Shown here one piece after another: positions 25,452 through 33,869 of a stretch of 64,000 bases of DNA. The notes under the pieces were generated by a model that saw nothing but the letters and a program-made list of their open reading frames with translations, was not told where the DNA came from and searched no databases. Every line of letters starts with the position of its first letter. The stretch's first letter is position 1. The translations under genes and the position numbers were made by a program. The DNA lies in assembly GCF_003063355.1 (NCBI RefSeq), contig NZ_NESH01000005.1:186001-250000 (forward strand), in the 5' to 3' direction. Source of the DNA: Limnohabitans sp. Bal53. GTDB lineage: Bacteria; Pseudomonadota; Gammaproteobacteria; Burkholderiales; Burkholderiaceae_C.

Positions 25452-27412
25452 GCTGCGTCCTTCCATTGAACCAGCACCTGGCCGGGCCCCACTTGTTGGC
25501 CCACGCTGGCCGAGAGGCTGTGCACCACCGCATCGCGTGGTGCGCACAAAATGTGTTCGAGCTTCATCGACTCGATGACCAGCACGGCTTCGCCTTGCTT
25601 GACCTGCTGACCTTCTTGCACATGCAGCGCGATCAGCTTGCCGTTGAAGGGTGCGCGCAAAGCCTGCGCAGCTTGTGCGCTGGCACCAGTGCTGGGCTGG
25701 TTGAGGCTCTGGTCGGTGAGCCATAGTTCCACGCATTCGGGGCCTTGCAGTTGCACATGCCAGCGCTGGACCGCACCCGTGCAGGCTACTGCGCGGGCTT
25801 GCCAGATGCGGCCGTTCAGCGTGATGTGCAGCAGATCGCCGCAGCGGTGCATGCGGGCCTCGTGTGTGGTGTCGCCCATTTGGACGCGCACTTGCCCTTG
25901 GCCCAGCTCCTGCAAGCTCAGCGCCAAGACCTCTTCACCCAGACCCATGCGCACGGGTCGCATGAACGGATTGGGCATCGCGGCTGCGGGCGCTTGGATT
26001 GCGTAGAGCACAGCCAGCACGGCCACGGTGCGTGCGTCGCCATGGGCTTGCAGGCGTTTGCGCACCATGTCGGCTTGCTCGGCCAAAAACGGAATCAGAG
26101 CCTCGCCTGCTGTAAACGTGGGGTGTTGCAAACAAGCGGCCAAAAACGCCCGGTTGGTCGGCAAGCCCAGCAGCGTGGTTTGGTGCAGGCCTGCGCACAG
26201 GCGATCGATCGCTTCGTGGCGTGTGGGCGCGTGGGCGATCAGCTTGCCCAGCATCGAATCGTAGTGCGGCGTGACCACCGCACCCACATGCAGCGCATGG
26301 TCAAAGCGCAACCCTTCGGGTTCTGCAAAGGCTTGCACCGTGCCAGTCTGCGGTGTGAAGTGTTCGTCTTCGGCGCACAGGCGAACTTCGATGGCATGGC
26401 CTTGCAGCTGCACATCGGCTTGCGCCAGCGGCAGTGGCTCACCCCGTGCGATGCGCAGCTGCCACTCCACCAAGTCCAGCCCCGTGAGCATCTCGGTCAC
26501 CGGGTGTTCCACCTGCAAGCGGGTGTTCATCTCCATCAGATAAAACGGCTTGTCCGCTTGGGCTTCGTCCAGTAAAAACTCCACCGTGCCTGCGCCCACA
26601 TAGCCGGCCGATTGGGCCAGCGCAATGGCTGCCTGCCCAAGCTGGGCGCGCAGTGCAGCATTCACCGCTGGGCTGGGCGATTCTTCGATGATCTTTTGGT
26701 GTCGGCGTTGTACCGAGCAGTCGCGCTCACCCAAGTGGATGCATTGGCCGTGCGTGTCGGCCATGATCTGCACCTCGATGTGACGGGGGCGCAGTAAAGC
26801 GCGCTCCATCAGCAAGTCGCCGTTGCCAAAACCCGCCAGTGCTTCAGAGCGCGCACTGTGCAGGGCGGGCAGCAGTTGCGCCATGTCGGTCACCAGGCGC
26901 ATGCCGCGCCCACCGCCGCCGGCCACGGCTTTCACCATCAGAGGCAAGCCCAGTCGTTGTGCTTGTTCCGTGAATGTGGCATCGCTTTGGTCAGCCCCAA
27001 AGTAGCCCGGCAGGCAAGGCACGCCGTGTTTCAATGCCAGCGCTTTGGCGGCCGACTTGCTGCCCAGAGCGCGGATGGCCGAAGGCGGTGGTCCGACCCA
27101 AGTCAGGCCCGCATTGATCACCGCTTGCGCGAACTCGGCGTTTTCGCTCAAGAAGCCATAACCCGGGTGCACCGCATCGGCCCCGCTGGCCTGCGCGGCT
27201 GCCAGCAGTTTGTCGATGCGCAAATACGAGTCAGCCGACAAGGTGCCGCCCAATGCGACGGCGGTGTCGGCTTCGTGCACATGCAGGGCGTTGCGGTCAG
27301 CGTCTGAGTAAACGGCCACCGTTTGGATGCCCATGTGGCGTGCAGTGCGGATCACGCGGCGGGTGATCTCGCCTCGGTTGGCGATCAGCAGGCGGGTGAC
27401 CTGGGTGTTCAT
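25448..27412 (-). CDS. Acyl-CoA carboxylase biotin-carboxylase/biotin-carrier subunit (AtuF/LiuD-like)
   Basis: A 654-aa alpha subunit of a methylcrotonyl- or geranyl-CoA-type carboxylase. Domains in order are the biotin carboxylase start LLIANRGEITRRVIRTA, the ATP-grasp loop AVAGGGGRGMRLV, the metal/ATP motif MEMNTRLQVEHPVTE, a linker domain, and a C-terminal biotinyl domain. Its modified Lys is in VIESMKLEH, close to the usual (A/E)MKM. Partner beta subunit: 30557-32167. The gene overlaps its neighbours on both sides by 4 nt. Whether the substrate is 3-methylcrotonyl-CoA or geranyl-CoA cannot be settled from this subunit; the neighbouring AtuD-like enzyme favours geranyl-CoA. Confidence 0.85.
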   Translation of the reverse strand: MNTQVTRLLIANRGEITRRVIRTARHMGIQTVAVYSDADRNALHVHEADTAVALGGTLSADSYLRIDKLLAAAQASGADAVHPGYGFLSENAEFAQAVINAGLTWVGPPPSAIRALGSKSAAKALALKHGVPCLPGYFGADQSDATFTEQAQRLGLPLMVKAVAGGGGRGMRLVTDMAQLLPALHSARSEALAGFGNGDLLMERALLRPRHIEVQIMADTHGQCIHLGERDCSVQRRHQKIIEESPSPAVNAALRAQLGQAAIALAQSAGYVGAGTVEFLLDEAQADKPFYLMEMNTRLQVEHPVTEMLTGLDLVEWQLRIARGEPLPLAQADVQLQGHAIEVRLCAEDEHFTPQTGTVQAFAEPEGLRFDHALHVGAVVTPHYDSMLGKLIAHAPTRHEAIDRLCAGLHQTTLLGLPTNRAFLAACLQHPTFTAGEALIPFLAEQADMVRKRLQAHGDARTVAVLAVLYAIQAPAAAMPNPFMRPVRMGLGEEVLALSLQELGQGQVRVQMGDTTHEARMHRCGDLLHITLNGRIWQARAVACTGAVQRWHVQLQGPECVELWLTDQSLNQPSTGASAQAAQALRAPFNGKLIALHVQEGQQVKQGEAVLVIESMKLEHILCAPRDAVVHSLSASVGQQVGPGQVLVQWKDAA

Positions 27413-28215
27413 GCGGTGTCCTTGCCAGAAAGTGTCCAGGGCGCGGGCTGTTTGCGCGCAAAAGCAGTCAGGCCTTGGGCGGCTTCAGTGCTGCGCAAGC
27501 CTTGCGCAAAAGCTTGTGCAGCAGCATCGCGCAAGTCGGGCACAGGGCTGCGCAAGTTGCGCAGCAGTTGTTTGGTGCTGGCCACTGCGCCGGGCGCTGC
27601 ACGCAAGAGGCGCGTGAGTGTCACTTGCCAAGCCGCATCGCTGTTGTGTTCGATCACTTCGTTGACCAAGCCCACTTGCATTGCTTGCGTGGCGTTGTAG
27701 CTCAGCCCTTGCAGCAAACACTGGCGTGCCGCGCTCTCGCCCAGGCGCTGCCACACGAATGGCGCGATCTGTGCAGGTGGCAGGCCCAACGTCACTTCGG
27801 GCGTGCCCAGCACCGAACGCGCTGTGGCCACCACATGGTCGGCGCAGCACACCAGGCCAAAGCCCCCGCCCATGGCCGCACCATCGACGCGGCACACCAG
27901 CAACTGGGGCAGGGCGCAGAGGGCATGCAGCAGGTCGCCGAAGCTTTTGTTCATGGCCAGCAGCGGGTCGGATTGCCCCTCTTGCAAAGGCTGGCCGATC
28001 AGGTTGGCAAAGCCGCCCAAGCTGCCCCCCGCACAAAAAGCACCGCCTGCGCCGGTCAGCACCACGATGCGCAGCGTGGCGTCTTGCGCGGCACGCGCGC
28101 AGGCTTGCAGCAAGGCGTCCACCACCGCATCGCTCAAGGCGTTGCGTGTGGCCGGATCGTTCATCGTCCAAGTTTCGATCGCGCCTTGGCGCTCGATCAA
28201 CAAAGTGCTGCTCAT
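27409..28215 (-). CDS. Enoyl-CoA hydratase family, isohexenylglutaconyl-CoA hydratase (AtuE)-like
   Basis: A 268-aa crotonase-fold protein. The oxyanion-hole segments are GAFCAGGSLGGFANL and GAAMGGGFGLVCCAD. The catalytic region GTPEVTLGLPPAQIAPFVWQRLG has the LGLPPAQIAPF form that I associate with AtuE-type hydratases of the acyclic terpene pathway. ATG 28215 forms ATGA with the acyl-CoA dehydrogenase stop; the longer open frame upstream lies inside that gene. It is in operon with the carboxylase that would supply its substrate. Confidence 0.78.
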   Translation of the reverse strand: MSSTLLIERQGAIETWTMNDPATRNALSDAVVDALLQACARAAQDATLRIVVLTGAGGAFCAGGSLGGFANLIGQPLQEGQSDPLLAMNKSFGDLLHALCALPQLLVCRVDGAAMGGGFGLVCCADHVVATARSVLGTPEVTLGLPPAQIAPFVWQRLGESAARQCLLQGLSYNATQAMQVGLVNEVIEHNSDAAWQVTLTRLLRAAPGAVASTKQLLRNLRSPVPDLRDAAAQAFAQGLRSTEAAQGLTAFARKQPAPWTLSGKDTA

Positions 28216-29384
28216 TTTTGGGGCCGCTTGGCAATGCCCATCATCTTGGCCAAGATGCCCAGCATCACCTCGTCGGCACCGCCGCCAATCGAGGCCAGCC
28301 TGCCATCGCGGTACATGCGCGAGACTTTGTTCTCCCAAGTGAAGCCCATACCGCCCCAGAATTGCAGGCAAGTGTCGGGCACGGTACGGTTCAGGCGGCC
28401 CGCTTTGAGTTTGGCCATGGTGGCCCATTCGGTCACGTCTTCGCCCGCGATGTAGTGCTCGCAGGCCTGGTAGGTCAGGGCACGCAGGCTTTCCACCTCG
28501 GCCTTGAGTTCGGCCAGCTTGAACTGCACCCACTGCTGGTCTGCCAAGGTTGAACCAAAGAGCTTGCGCTCTTGCGCCCATTCCACGGTCCACTGGATGC
28601 AGTTGGTGAGTGATTGCAGGGTGCTGGCCGCGCACCACAGGCGTTCTTCTTGGAACTGCTGCATTTGGTAGATGAAGCCCTGGCCCTCGGCCCCGATGCG
28701 GTAGCGCTGCGGCACACGCACCTCATCAAAATAAATCAGGCCGGTGTCGCTGCTGTTCATGCCGATTTTTTTGATCTTCTTGCCCACCTCGATGCCGGGC
28801 AGCAGCTTGCCGTTTTCGCGCATGGGCACCATGACCAGGCTCTTGTTTTTATGGATGGGCCCCTCGCCTGTGTTGACCAGCATGCACATCCAGTCGGCCT
28901 GCAAGCTGTTGGTGATCCACATTTTTTGGCCGCTGATCACGTAGTCGTCACCGTCCTTGCGCGCCACGGTCTTGATGCCTGCCACATCGCTGCCCGCACC
29001 CGGTTCGCTCACGCCGATGCAGCCCACCATGTCGCCCGCAATGGCCGGGGCCAAGAACTGTGCCCGCAATTCATCGCTGCCAAAGCGCGCCAATGCGGGT
29101 GTGGCCATGTCGGTTTGCACGCCAATGGCCATGGGAATGCCGCCGCAGTCGATGTGCCCCAGCGCTTCTGCCATGGCCATGCCGTAAGAATAGTCCAGCC
29201 CCGCGCCGCCATAGGCCTCGGGCTTGGTCAGGCCCAGCAGACCCAAGTTGCCCATTTTTTTAAAGACCTCGTGGGCCGGAAAGATCTCGGCCGCCTCCCA
29301 CTCGTCCACATGGGGGTTGATCTCGGCCTCGATGAAGCGCTTGAGCGTGTTCTGGATTTCGCGGTGTTCGTGGGTGTATTGCAT
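28212..29384 (-). CDS. atuD: Citronellyl-CoA dehydrogenase-like acyl-CoA dehydrogenase (AtuD-like)
   Basis: A 390-aa acyl-CoA dehydrogenase. Segments INPHVDEWEAAEIFPAHE, GGIPMAIGVQTDMATPAL, VSEPGAGSDVAGIKT and HKNKSLVMVPM closely follow the pattern I recall for Pseudomonas AtuD (citronellyl-CoA dehydrogenase). Near the end is GGGADEVMLGILAKMMG. The start at ATG 29384 is chosen because AtuD-type proteins begin directly with this YTHEHREIQ helix. A 22-nt gap separates it from alkC upstream, and ATGA overlap joins it to the hydratase downstream. The assignment is from family recall, not a search. Confidence 0.75.
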   Translation of the reverse strand: MQYTHEHREIQNTLKRFIEAEINPHVDEWEAAEIFPAHEVFKKMGNLGLLGLTKPEAYGGAGLDYSYGMAMAEALGHIDCGGIPMAIGVQTDMATPALARFGSDELRAQFLAPAIAGDMVGCIGVSEPGAGSDVAGIKTVARKDGDDYVISGQKMWITNSLQADWMCMLVNTGEGPIHKNKSLVMVPMRENGKLLPGIEVGKKIKKIGMNSSDTGLIYFDEVRVPQRYRIGAEGQGFIYQMQQFQEERLWCAASTLQSLTNCIQWTVEWAQERKLFGSTLADQQWVQFKLAELKAEVESLRALTYQACEHYIAGEDVTEWATMAKLKAGRLNRTVPDTCLQFWGGMGFTWENKVSRMYRDGRLASIGGGADEVMLGILAKMMGIAKRPQK

Positions 29385-29406
29385 GGTGTGTCTCCGTGGG
29401 GTGGTT

Positions 29407-30546
29407 CTAGGGGTGCAGATCGAAGTGGCCAATGCTGTGGGCGTGTCCATTGAGGACGATCTCGACGGTGTGGCGGCCCGGGTGGTGGGTGCGTGTGCTC
29501 ATTTGGCGCAGGGACAGAGTTTTTTCGAGCACGCCACGGCCGTGTGCATCAATCTGCACGGTGCTGCCTTTGAATACCTTGGGGCTGAGCGTGCCGTTGG
29601 CCTTGACGTAAAACACGCGCCAATCGGCCAGAGCGCTGGCCGCTTGTGCACTGGGGTTGTGCAAGGTGCAGTGCAGGGTGACGCTTTCGCCGATTCGGGC
29701 TGTTGAAGGGCTGATGCTCGCGCTGTGAACCTGTAAGGGGCTCACTTGCCCATGCCCAAACAAGGCCAGCGCCTGTGTATCGCCGCGCTTGATGGCGGTG
29801 CGCAGGGCATGGCGCAGCAAGGCCTGCCGCGAGGCGGGTACCGGCGGATCGTCCAGCCATTGGCGGGCCGTGCCCGTGAGTAACTCCGGGTGGTCTTTGC
29901 CAATGTCATTCAGGTGGTTGGCCACCGAGCGGCGCACATAGGACGAGCTGTCGTCACGCAATCGGGCCAACAAAGGCAGCACGGGCTTGGGGTTACGCAC
30001 AAAATCAGGCAAACGCGCAGCCCAGGGCAAGCGCGGGCGTGTGGCTTCACTGACGGCGCGGCGCACATGCGCGTTGTCATCTTGAACCCACTGCGCCAGG
30101 TGGCCTAAGGTGGCCTCAGGGTGTTGCTGCAAAAACGGCCGCAGGCTGAATTCGGCGGTGAAGCGCTGGGTCAGTGCGTGTTGCGCGCGCAGGGCCTCGG
30201 GCAGATGCTGCAGGCCATGGCTGGCGATGTACATGCTGTGCGGCAGGTAAAAGAAGCTGCTGGGCACATCGCCACTGGCGGTGGGTTCGCCGTGTTTGTC
30301 CAGCCCCATGGGGCGGCCCATGGCACGCACCAGCAAAGGGGCGGCCTGCGCAAAGTCAGGCGGCATAAATTGCGCCATCACTTGGGCCATGCGGCGGCCT
30401 CGGTCCATCAGGCCCAGGGCTTCAAAGTCGGCTCCCATGGCCTTTTGCCATTGGCCCCTATGCACCGTGGCACCGGCGGCTGCCAGCTGCTCAGCCAACT
30501 GGTGGGCCGCGTCCAGCGAGAGCATGTGCTTCAAATCGGTGGCCAT
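29407..30546 (-). CDS. alkC: AlkC-like DNA alkylation repair glycosylase with C-terminal Ig-like domain
   Basis: A 379-aa protein of the HEAT-like-repeat DNA glycosylase superfamily. The diagnostic AlkC segments are SEATRPRLPWAARLP (about 166-180) and SSYVRRSVANHLNDIGKDHP (201-220). Residues about 275-379 form a beta-rich segment (SPSTARIGESVTLHCTLHN) that fits the Ig-like domain known in some AlkC proteins. The family excises alkylated bases such as 3-methylcytosine and 3-methyladenine. ATG 30546 is 10 nt after the carboxylase beta stop, so the gene sits within the terpene-type operon, between beta subunit and AtuD-like gene. This is unexpected for a repair gene. Confidence 0.82.
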   Translation of the reverse strand: MATDLKHMLSLDAAHQLAEQLAAAGATVHRGQWQKAMGADFEALGLMDRGRRMAQVMAQFMPPDFAQAAPLLVRAMGRPMGLDKHGEPTASGDVPSSFFYLPHSMYIASHGLQHLPEALRAQHALTQRFTAEFSLRPFLQQHPEATLGHLAQWVQDDNAHVRRAVSEATRPRLPWAARLPDFVRNPKPVLPLLARLRDDSSSYVRRSVANHLNDIGKDHPELLTGTARQWLDDPPVPASRQALLRHALRTAIKRGDTQALALFGHGQVSPLQVHSASISPSTARIGESVTLHCTLHNPSAQAASALADWRVFYVKANGTLSPKVFKGSTVQIDAHGRGVLEKTLSLRQMSTRTHHPGRHTVEIVLNGHAHSIGHFDLHP

Positions 30547-30556
30547 GTCTGCGCCT

Positions 30557-32167
30557 TCACATGCGGGCCACGCCAAAGCTCGTGGCGCGGGGTTGGCGGG
30601 CAGCACTCTCAGCACAGGTGTCGAGGCAAAAGTTCAGCACGCTGCGCGTGTCACGCGGGTCGATCACGCCGTCGTCGAGCACCAGGCCACTGGTGTAGAA
30701 CGCGTCGGCTTGCGCTTCAAACAGGGCCACGATCTTGTCGAACTGGGCTTGCATTTTGTCGGGGTCGGGCGTGATGCCTTTGCGGGCCATGCCCGCTTCG
30801 GCCACGATCTGCATGGTGCGGGCCGCTTGCTCGCCGCCCATCACCGCAGTCTTGGCCCCTGGCCAGCTGAACAAAAAGCGCGGTGCATAACCCCGTCCGC
30901 ACATGCCGTAGTTGCCCGCACCAAACGATGCCCCGCACTGGATGGTGATCTGCGGCACGGTGGCATTGGTCACGGCCTGTATCATCTTGGAGCCGTGTTT
31001 GATCATGCCGCCTTGTTCGCTGTCTTTGCCCACCATGTAGCCGGTGGTGTTTTGCAAATAGACGATGGGGTGGCCCAACTGGCACATCCACTGGATGAAG
31101 TGCGTGGCCTTGTTGGCCCCGGCCACGTCAATCGGCCCGTTGTTGCTGATGATGCCGACTGCGTGCCCGCCGATGCGCGCCTGTGCGCACACCGTGGCCG
31201 AGCCGAACAGTGGTTTGAACTCCAGAAAGTCTGAGTCATCCACCAGACGCAAGATGATTTCGCGCATGTCGATCGGTTCGCGGTGGTGGGCGGGCATCAG
31301 GCCCAGCAGCTCTTCGGCGTCAAAGCGCGGGGGCTTGGCCTCTCGCTGTGTCTTGTGTGCTGGCCAGTCCCAACGCGCCACCACATCGCGGGCCGTGCCC
31401 AGCGCGTGGCGGTCGTCTTCGCACAGGTATTCGCCCAGGCCCGACACACTGGTGTGCATCTCGGCGCCGCCCAGTTCTTCTTCGGTGGCCACTTCGCCGG
31501 TGGCGGCTTTGAGCAATGGCGGCCCGGCCAGAAAGGCGCGTGACCTGCCGCGCACCATGATGACGGTGTCACTCAAGCCCGGCATGTAAGCCCCGCCTGC
31601 GGTGCCCGAGCCGTGTTGCACGGTGAGCACCGGCAAGCCCGCCGCCGACAAGCGGGCGAGGTTGCGAAACAGACTGCCGCCCAGCACAAAGCCCTCGACC
31701 TTGTACTGCATCAGGTTGGCCCCAGCGCTTTCGACCAGGTGCACAAAGGGGAGTTTGTTTTCAAGGGCCAGCTCTTGCACCCGCAAGATCTTTTCCAGGC
31801 CCCGCGCCTGAATGGCCCCGGCCTCGATGCCCGAATCGCTGGCCACCACCATGCAGCGCACGCCTTCGACAAATCCAATGCCCGCGATCATGCCGCCGCC
31901 GGGCACCGACTTGGCCGGGTCGGGCGTGTCTTGCATGAAGCCTGCCAGCGCGCACAGTGGCAAGAAAGGCGCGCCAGGGTCCAGCAGCAAGGCCACGCGT
32001 TCACGCGGCAGCAACTGGCCGCGCTTGTCAAACACGGGTTTGGACTGGGCAGAGGCAAGCGCTGCGCGGTTTTGCAGGGCATGCCACTGCGCCAGTCGGG
32101 CCAGCGCGGCTTCGCGCCTTTGCTGCGCCACAGGGCTGTGCAGGTTCCAGGTGGATTCGAAAGTCAT
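30557..32167 (-). CDS. Acyl-CoA carboxylase carboxyltransferase beta subunit (AtuC/LiuB-like)
   Basis: A 536-aa carboxyltransferase that moves CO2 from biotin to the gamma carbon of an enoyl-CoA. Crotonase-like halves are visible: SGTAGGAYMPGLSDTVIMVRG and FLAGPPLLKAATGEVATEEELGG in the N-domain; the oxyanion segments GIISNNGPIDVAGANKATHF and TTGYMVGKDSEQGGMIKHGSKM in the C-domain. The stretch LFRNLARLSAAGLP replaces the FYNQA form of classical methylcrotonyl-CoA carboxylases, which favours geranyl-CoA carboxylase; this is a recollection-based inference. It overlaps the SDR gene by ATGA. Alpha subunit: 25448-27412. Confidence 0.84.
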   Translation of the reverse strand: MTFESTWNLHSPVAQQRREAALARLAQWHALQNRAALASAQSKPVFDKRGQLLPRERVALLLDPGAPFLPLCALAGFMQDTPDPAKSVPGGGMIAGIGFVEGVRCMVVASDSGIEAGAIQARGLEKILRVQELALENKLPFVHLVESAGANLMQYKVEGFVLGGSLFRNLARLSAAGLPVLTVQHGSGTAGGAYMPGLSDTVIMVRGRSRAFLAGPPLLKAATGEVATEEELGGAEMHTSVSGLGEYLCEDDRHALGTARDVVARWDWPAHKTQREAKPPRFDAEELLGLMPAHHREPIDMREIILRLVDDSDFLEFKPLFGSATVCAQARIGGHAVGIISNNGPIDVAGANKATHFIQWMCQLGHPIVYLQNTTGYMVGKDSEQGGMIKHGSKMIQAVTNATVPQITIQCGASFGAGNYGMCGRGYAPRFLFSWPGAKTAVMGGEQAARTMQIVAEAGMARKGITPDPDKMQAQFDKIVALFEAQADAFYTSGLVLDDGVIDPRDTRSVLNFCLDTCAESAARQPRATSFGVARM

Positions 32168-33057
32168 TGGAATACCTTGGGAGTCACGGCGCGGTGAAAG
32201 CCGTCAAACGGTTTGACGGCGTCGCGTGTTTGCACATCGACTTGGGCCACGGCCTGCTGCCAGCCCATGCGCATTTGCGGGCGTGCACCGTCCACACGCA
32301 GCACGGTGCCGCTGATGAAGCTGGCGGCGGGTGACAGCAAAAACACAATGGCCGCCGAGGTTTCGGCTTCGGTGCCAAAGCGGCCTTGCGGCACCGTGTT
32401 GCGCATTTCGCGCAACATGGGACCGGCTTCGGGTGGGTAATGGTCCATGCCGCTGCTGGCGATGTAGCCCGGGGCGACAGCATTCACGCGCACGCCTTGC
32501 GCCGCCCATTCGAGTGCCGCGGTCTCGGTGAAGCTGACCATGCCCGCCCGCGCTGCGCCGCTGTGGCCCATGCCGGGCATCGAGCCCCACATGTCGGCCA
32601 CGATGTTGACCACCGCGCCGCCGTGCGCTTGCATGCTTTGGTTGAAGCATTCACGCGCCACCAAAAAGCCACCGGTGAGGTTGGTGTCGATGACTGCTTG
32701 CCAGCCTTTGGCGCTGGTCTTGGCCAGGGGCGAGATGTATTGCCCGCCCGCGTTGTTGACCAAGCCGTTGATGCGTCCGTGCTTCTGCACCACCTGCGCG
32801 ACCATGGCTTTCACATCGTCCTCGCGTCGGATGTCGGTGCTGTGCCAGCTGGCCTGGCCGCCGTCATCGGTGATCTCTTGCGCGGTGGCGGTCAGCTTGT
32901 CGGGGTTGCGGCCCACCAGCACCACATGTGCGCCCAGGCTGGCCAGCTCGTGTGCGGTGCAGCGGCCAATGCCCGAGCCACCGCCGGTGACCAGGATGAC
33001 TTGACCGCTCAGCAGGCCGGGGGAAAAGACCGAACGGTAGGGTGTGGTTGTTGTCAT
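32164..33057 (-). CDS. SDR family oxidoreductase, PECR/AtuG-like
   Basis: A 297-aa Rossmann-fold short-chain dehydrogenase/reductase. The cofactor motif is TGGGSGIG (about residue 24) and NNAG is present. The catalytic YxxxK is replaced by S-G-A-A-R in the segment GHSGAARAGM, exactly the form of peroxisomal trans-2-enoyl-CoA reductase (PECR)-type proteins. LLSPAASFISGTVLRVDG near the end is the usual SDR tail. It lies directly after the TetR gene (ATGA overlap) and before the carboxylase beta gene. It probably acts on a CoA thioester in the same pathway. Confidence 0.82.
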   Translation of the reverse strand: MTTTTPYRSVFSPGLLSGQVILVTGGGSGIGRCTAHELASLGAHVVLVGRNPDKLTATAQEITDDGGQASWHSTDIRREDDVKAMVAQVVQKHGRINGLVNNAGGQYISPLAKTSAKGWQAVIDTNLTGGFLVARECFNQSMQAHGGAVVNIVADMWGSMPGMGHSGAARAGMVSFTETAALEWAAQGVRVNAVAPGYIASSGMDHYPPEAGPMLREMRNTVPQGRFGTEAETSAAIVFLLSPAASFISGTVLRVDGARPQMRMGWQQAVAQVDVQTRDAVKPFDGFHRAVTPKVFQ

Positions 33058-33752
33058 GTCGGGTCTCTCAAAAACAAGGCCAGTGCGGCATCGGTCAAAT
33101 CATCCAGCGATGCGCGAGCGGGGCTTTTGGGTGTTGTTTGGGTTGCTGCTTTAACTGAACGTTTGACAGGTGTTTGAGTTGGCGCTTGGTACCACTGCAC
33201 CGCCCAGTTGAGCGCGCCAAAAATCATCAAACGCGCCAGCTGCACCGGGGCTTGCAACTGGCCACTGGCGTGCAGCGCTTGCAGCACAGGCGTCCACGCG
33301 GCTTCGTAGTCGTCTTTGATTTGTGTGATGGTCTGCCGCTGCTCTGCGCTCAGCGAGCGCCATTCGTAAAGCATCACCGGGATGAAGTCGCTGTCCGGTC
33401 CGAGCAGCACATCGAACTGGTTGCGGATCAGGGCACGCAGTTGTTCTCGTGGCGGCAGGTCATCGGCCAGACACGCGCGGGCGGCTTCTTGGCGCTGGCT
33501 GGCTTGCTTCATGCCTTCGACCATCACCGCCAGCAACAGGTCTTGTTTGTTGCCGAAGTGATAAAACGGTGAGCCCGGTTGCATGCCCACTTGCGCCGCG
33601 ATCTCACGCGTGCTGGTCGCGTCATAGCCTTGGCGGTGAAACAGCTGCGCCGCCGCCGTAATCAGCGCCTGACGCCGGTTGCCGTCGTCGCGCTCGCCCT
33701 CGGTCTTGCGCGGCCGCCCCCGTGCTCGCTTGGGTTCAGCCAACTCAGACAT
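33054..33752 (-). CDS. TetR family transcriptional regulator
   Basis: A 232-aa one-component regulator. The helix-turn-helix spans about residues 25-75 (ALITAAAQLFHRQGYDATSTREIAAQVGM, then SPFYHFGNKQDLL), preceded by a basic AT-hook-like KRARGRPRKTEGERD stretch. A ligand-binding domain follows, and the C-terminal part is Thr/Ser-rich before the last helix. It is the promoter-proximal gene of the terpene-type operon and probably regulates that operon in response to an acyl-CoA or terpenoid intermediate. Its upstream region carries a dispersed palindromic repeat rather than an obvious operator. Confidence 0.85.
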   Translation of the reverse strand: MSELAEPKRARGRPRKTEGERDDGNRRQALITAAAQLFHRQGYDATSTREIAAQVGMQPGSPFYHFGNKQDLLLAVMVEGMKQASQRQEAARACLADDLPPREQLRALIRNQFDVLLGPDSDFIPVMLYEWRSLSAEQRQTITQIKDDYEAAWTPVLQALHASGQLQAPVQLARLMIFGALNWAVQWYQAPTQTPVKRSVKAATQTTPKSPARASLDDLTDAALALFLRDPT

Positions 33753-33765
33753 GTGTAGTCACATT

Positions 33766-33844
33766 TGTAGGAGCCCACCCCGTGGGCGATGGGCGTGGAA
33801 CACGCCCTTGCGTGGTCAATCGCCCACAGGGGTGGGCTCCTACA
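33766..33844. repeat. Dispersed palindromic repeat, paired copies
   Basis: TGTAGGAGCCCACCCCGTGG... (33766-33790) and its reverse complement (33819-33844) form a 25-bp inverted pair with one inserted base. The 28 nt between contain GGGCGTG-GAA-CACGCCC (33791-33807). The same unit occurs twice more near 54.25-54.38 kb, so this is a REP-type dispersed element. It lies between the divergently arranged end of an acyl-CoA dehydrogenase gene and the TetR start. Confidence 0.75.
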
Positions 33845-33869
33845 GGGGAGGGTCGCTGTGCCATCAATC

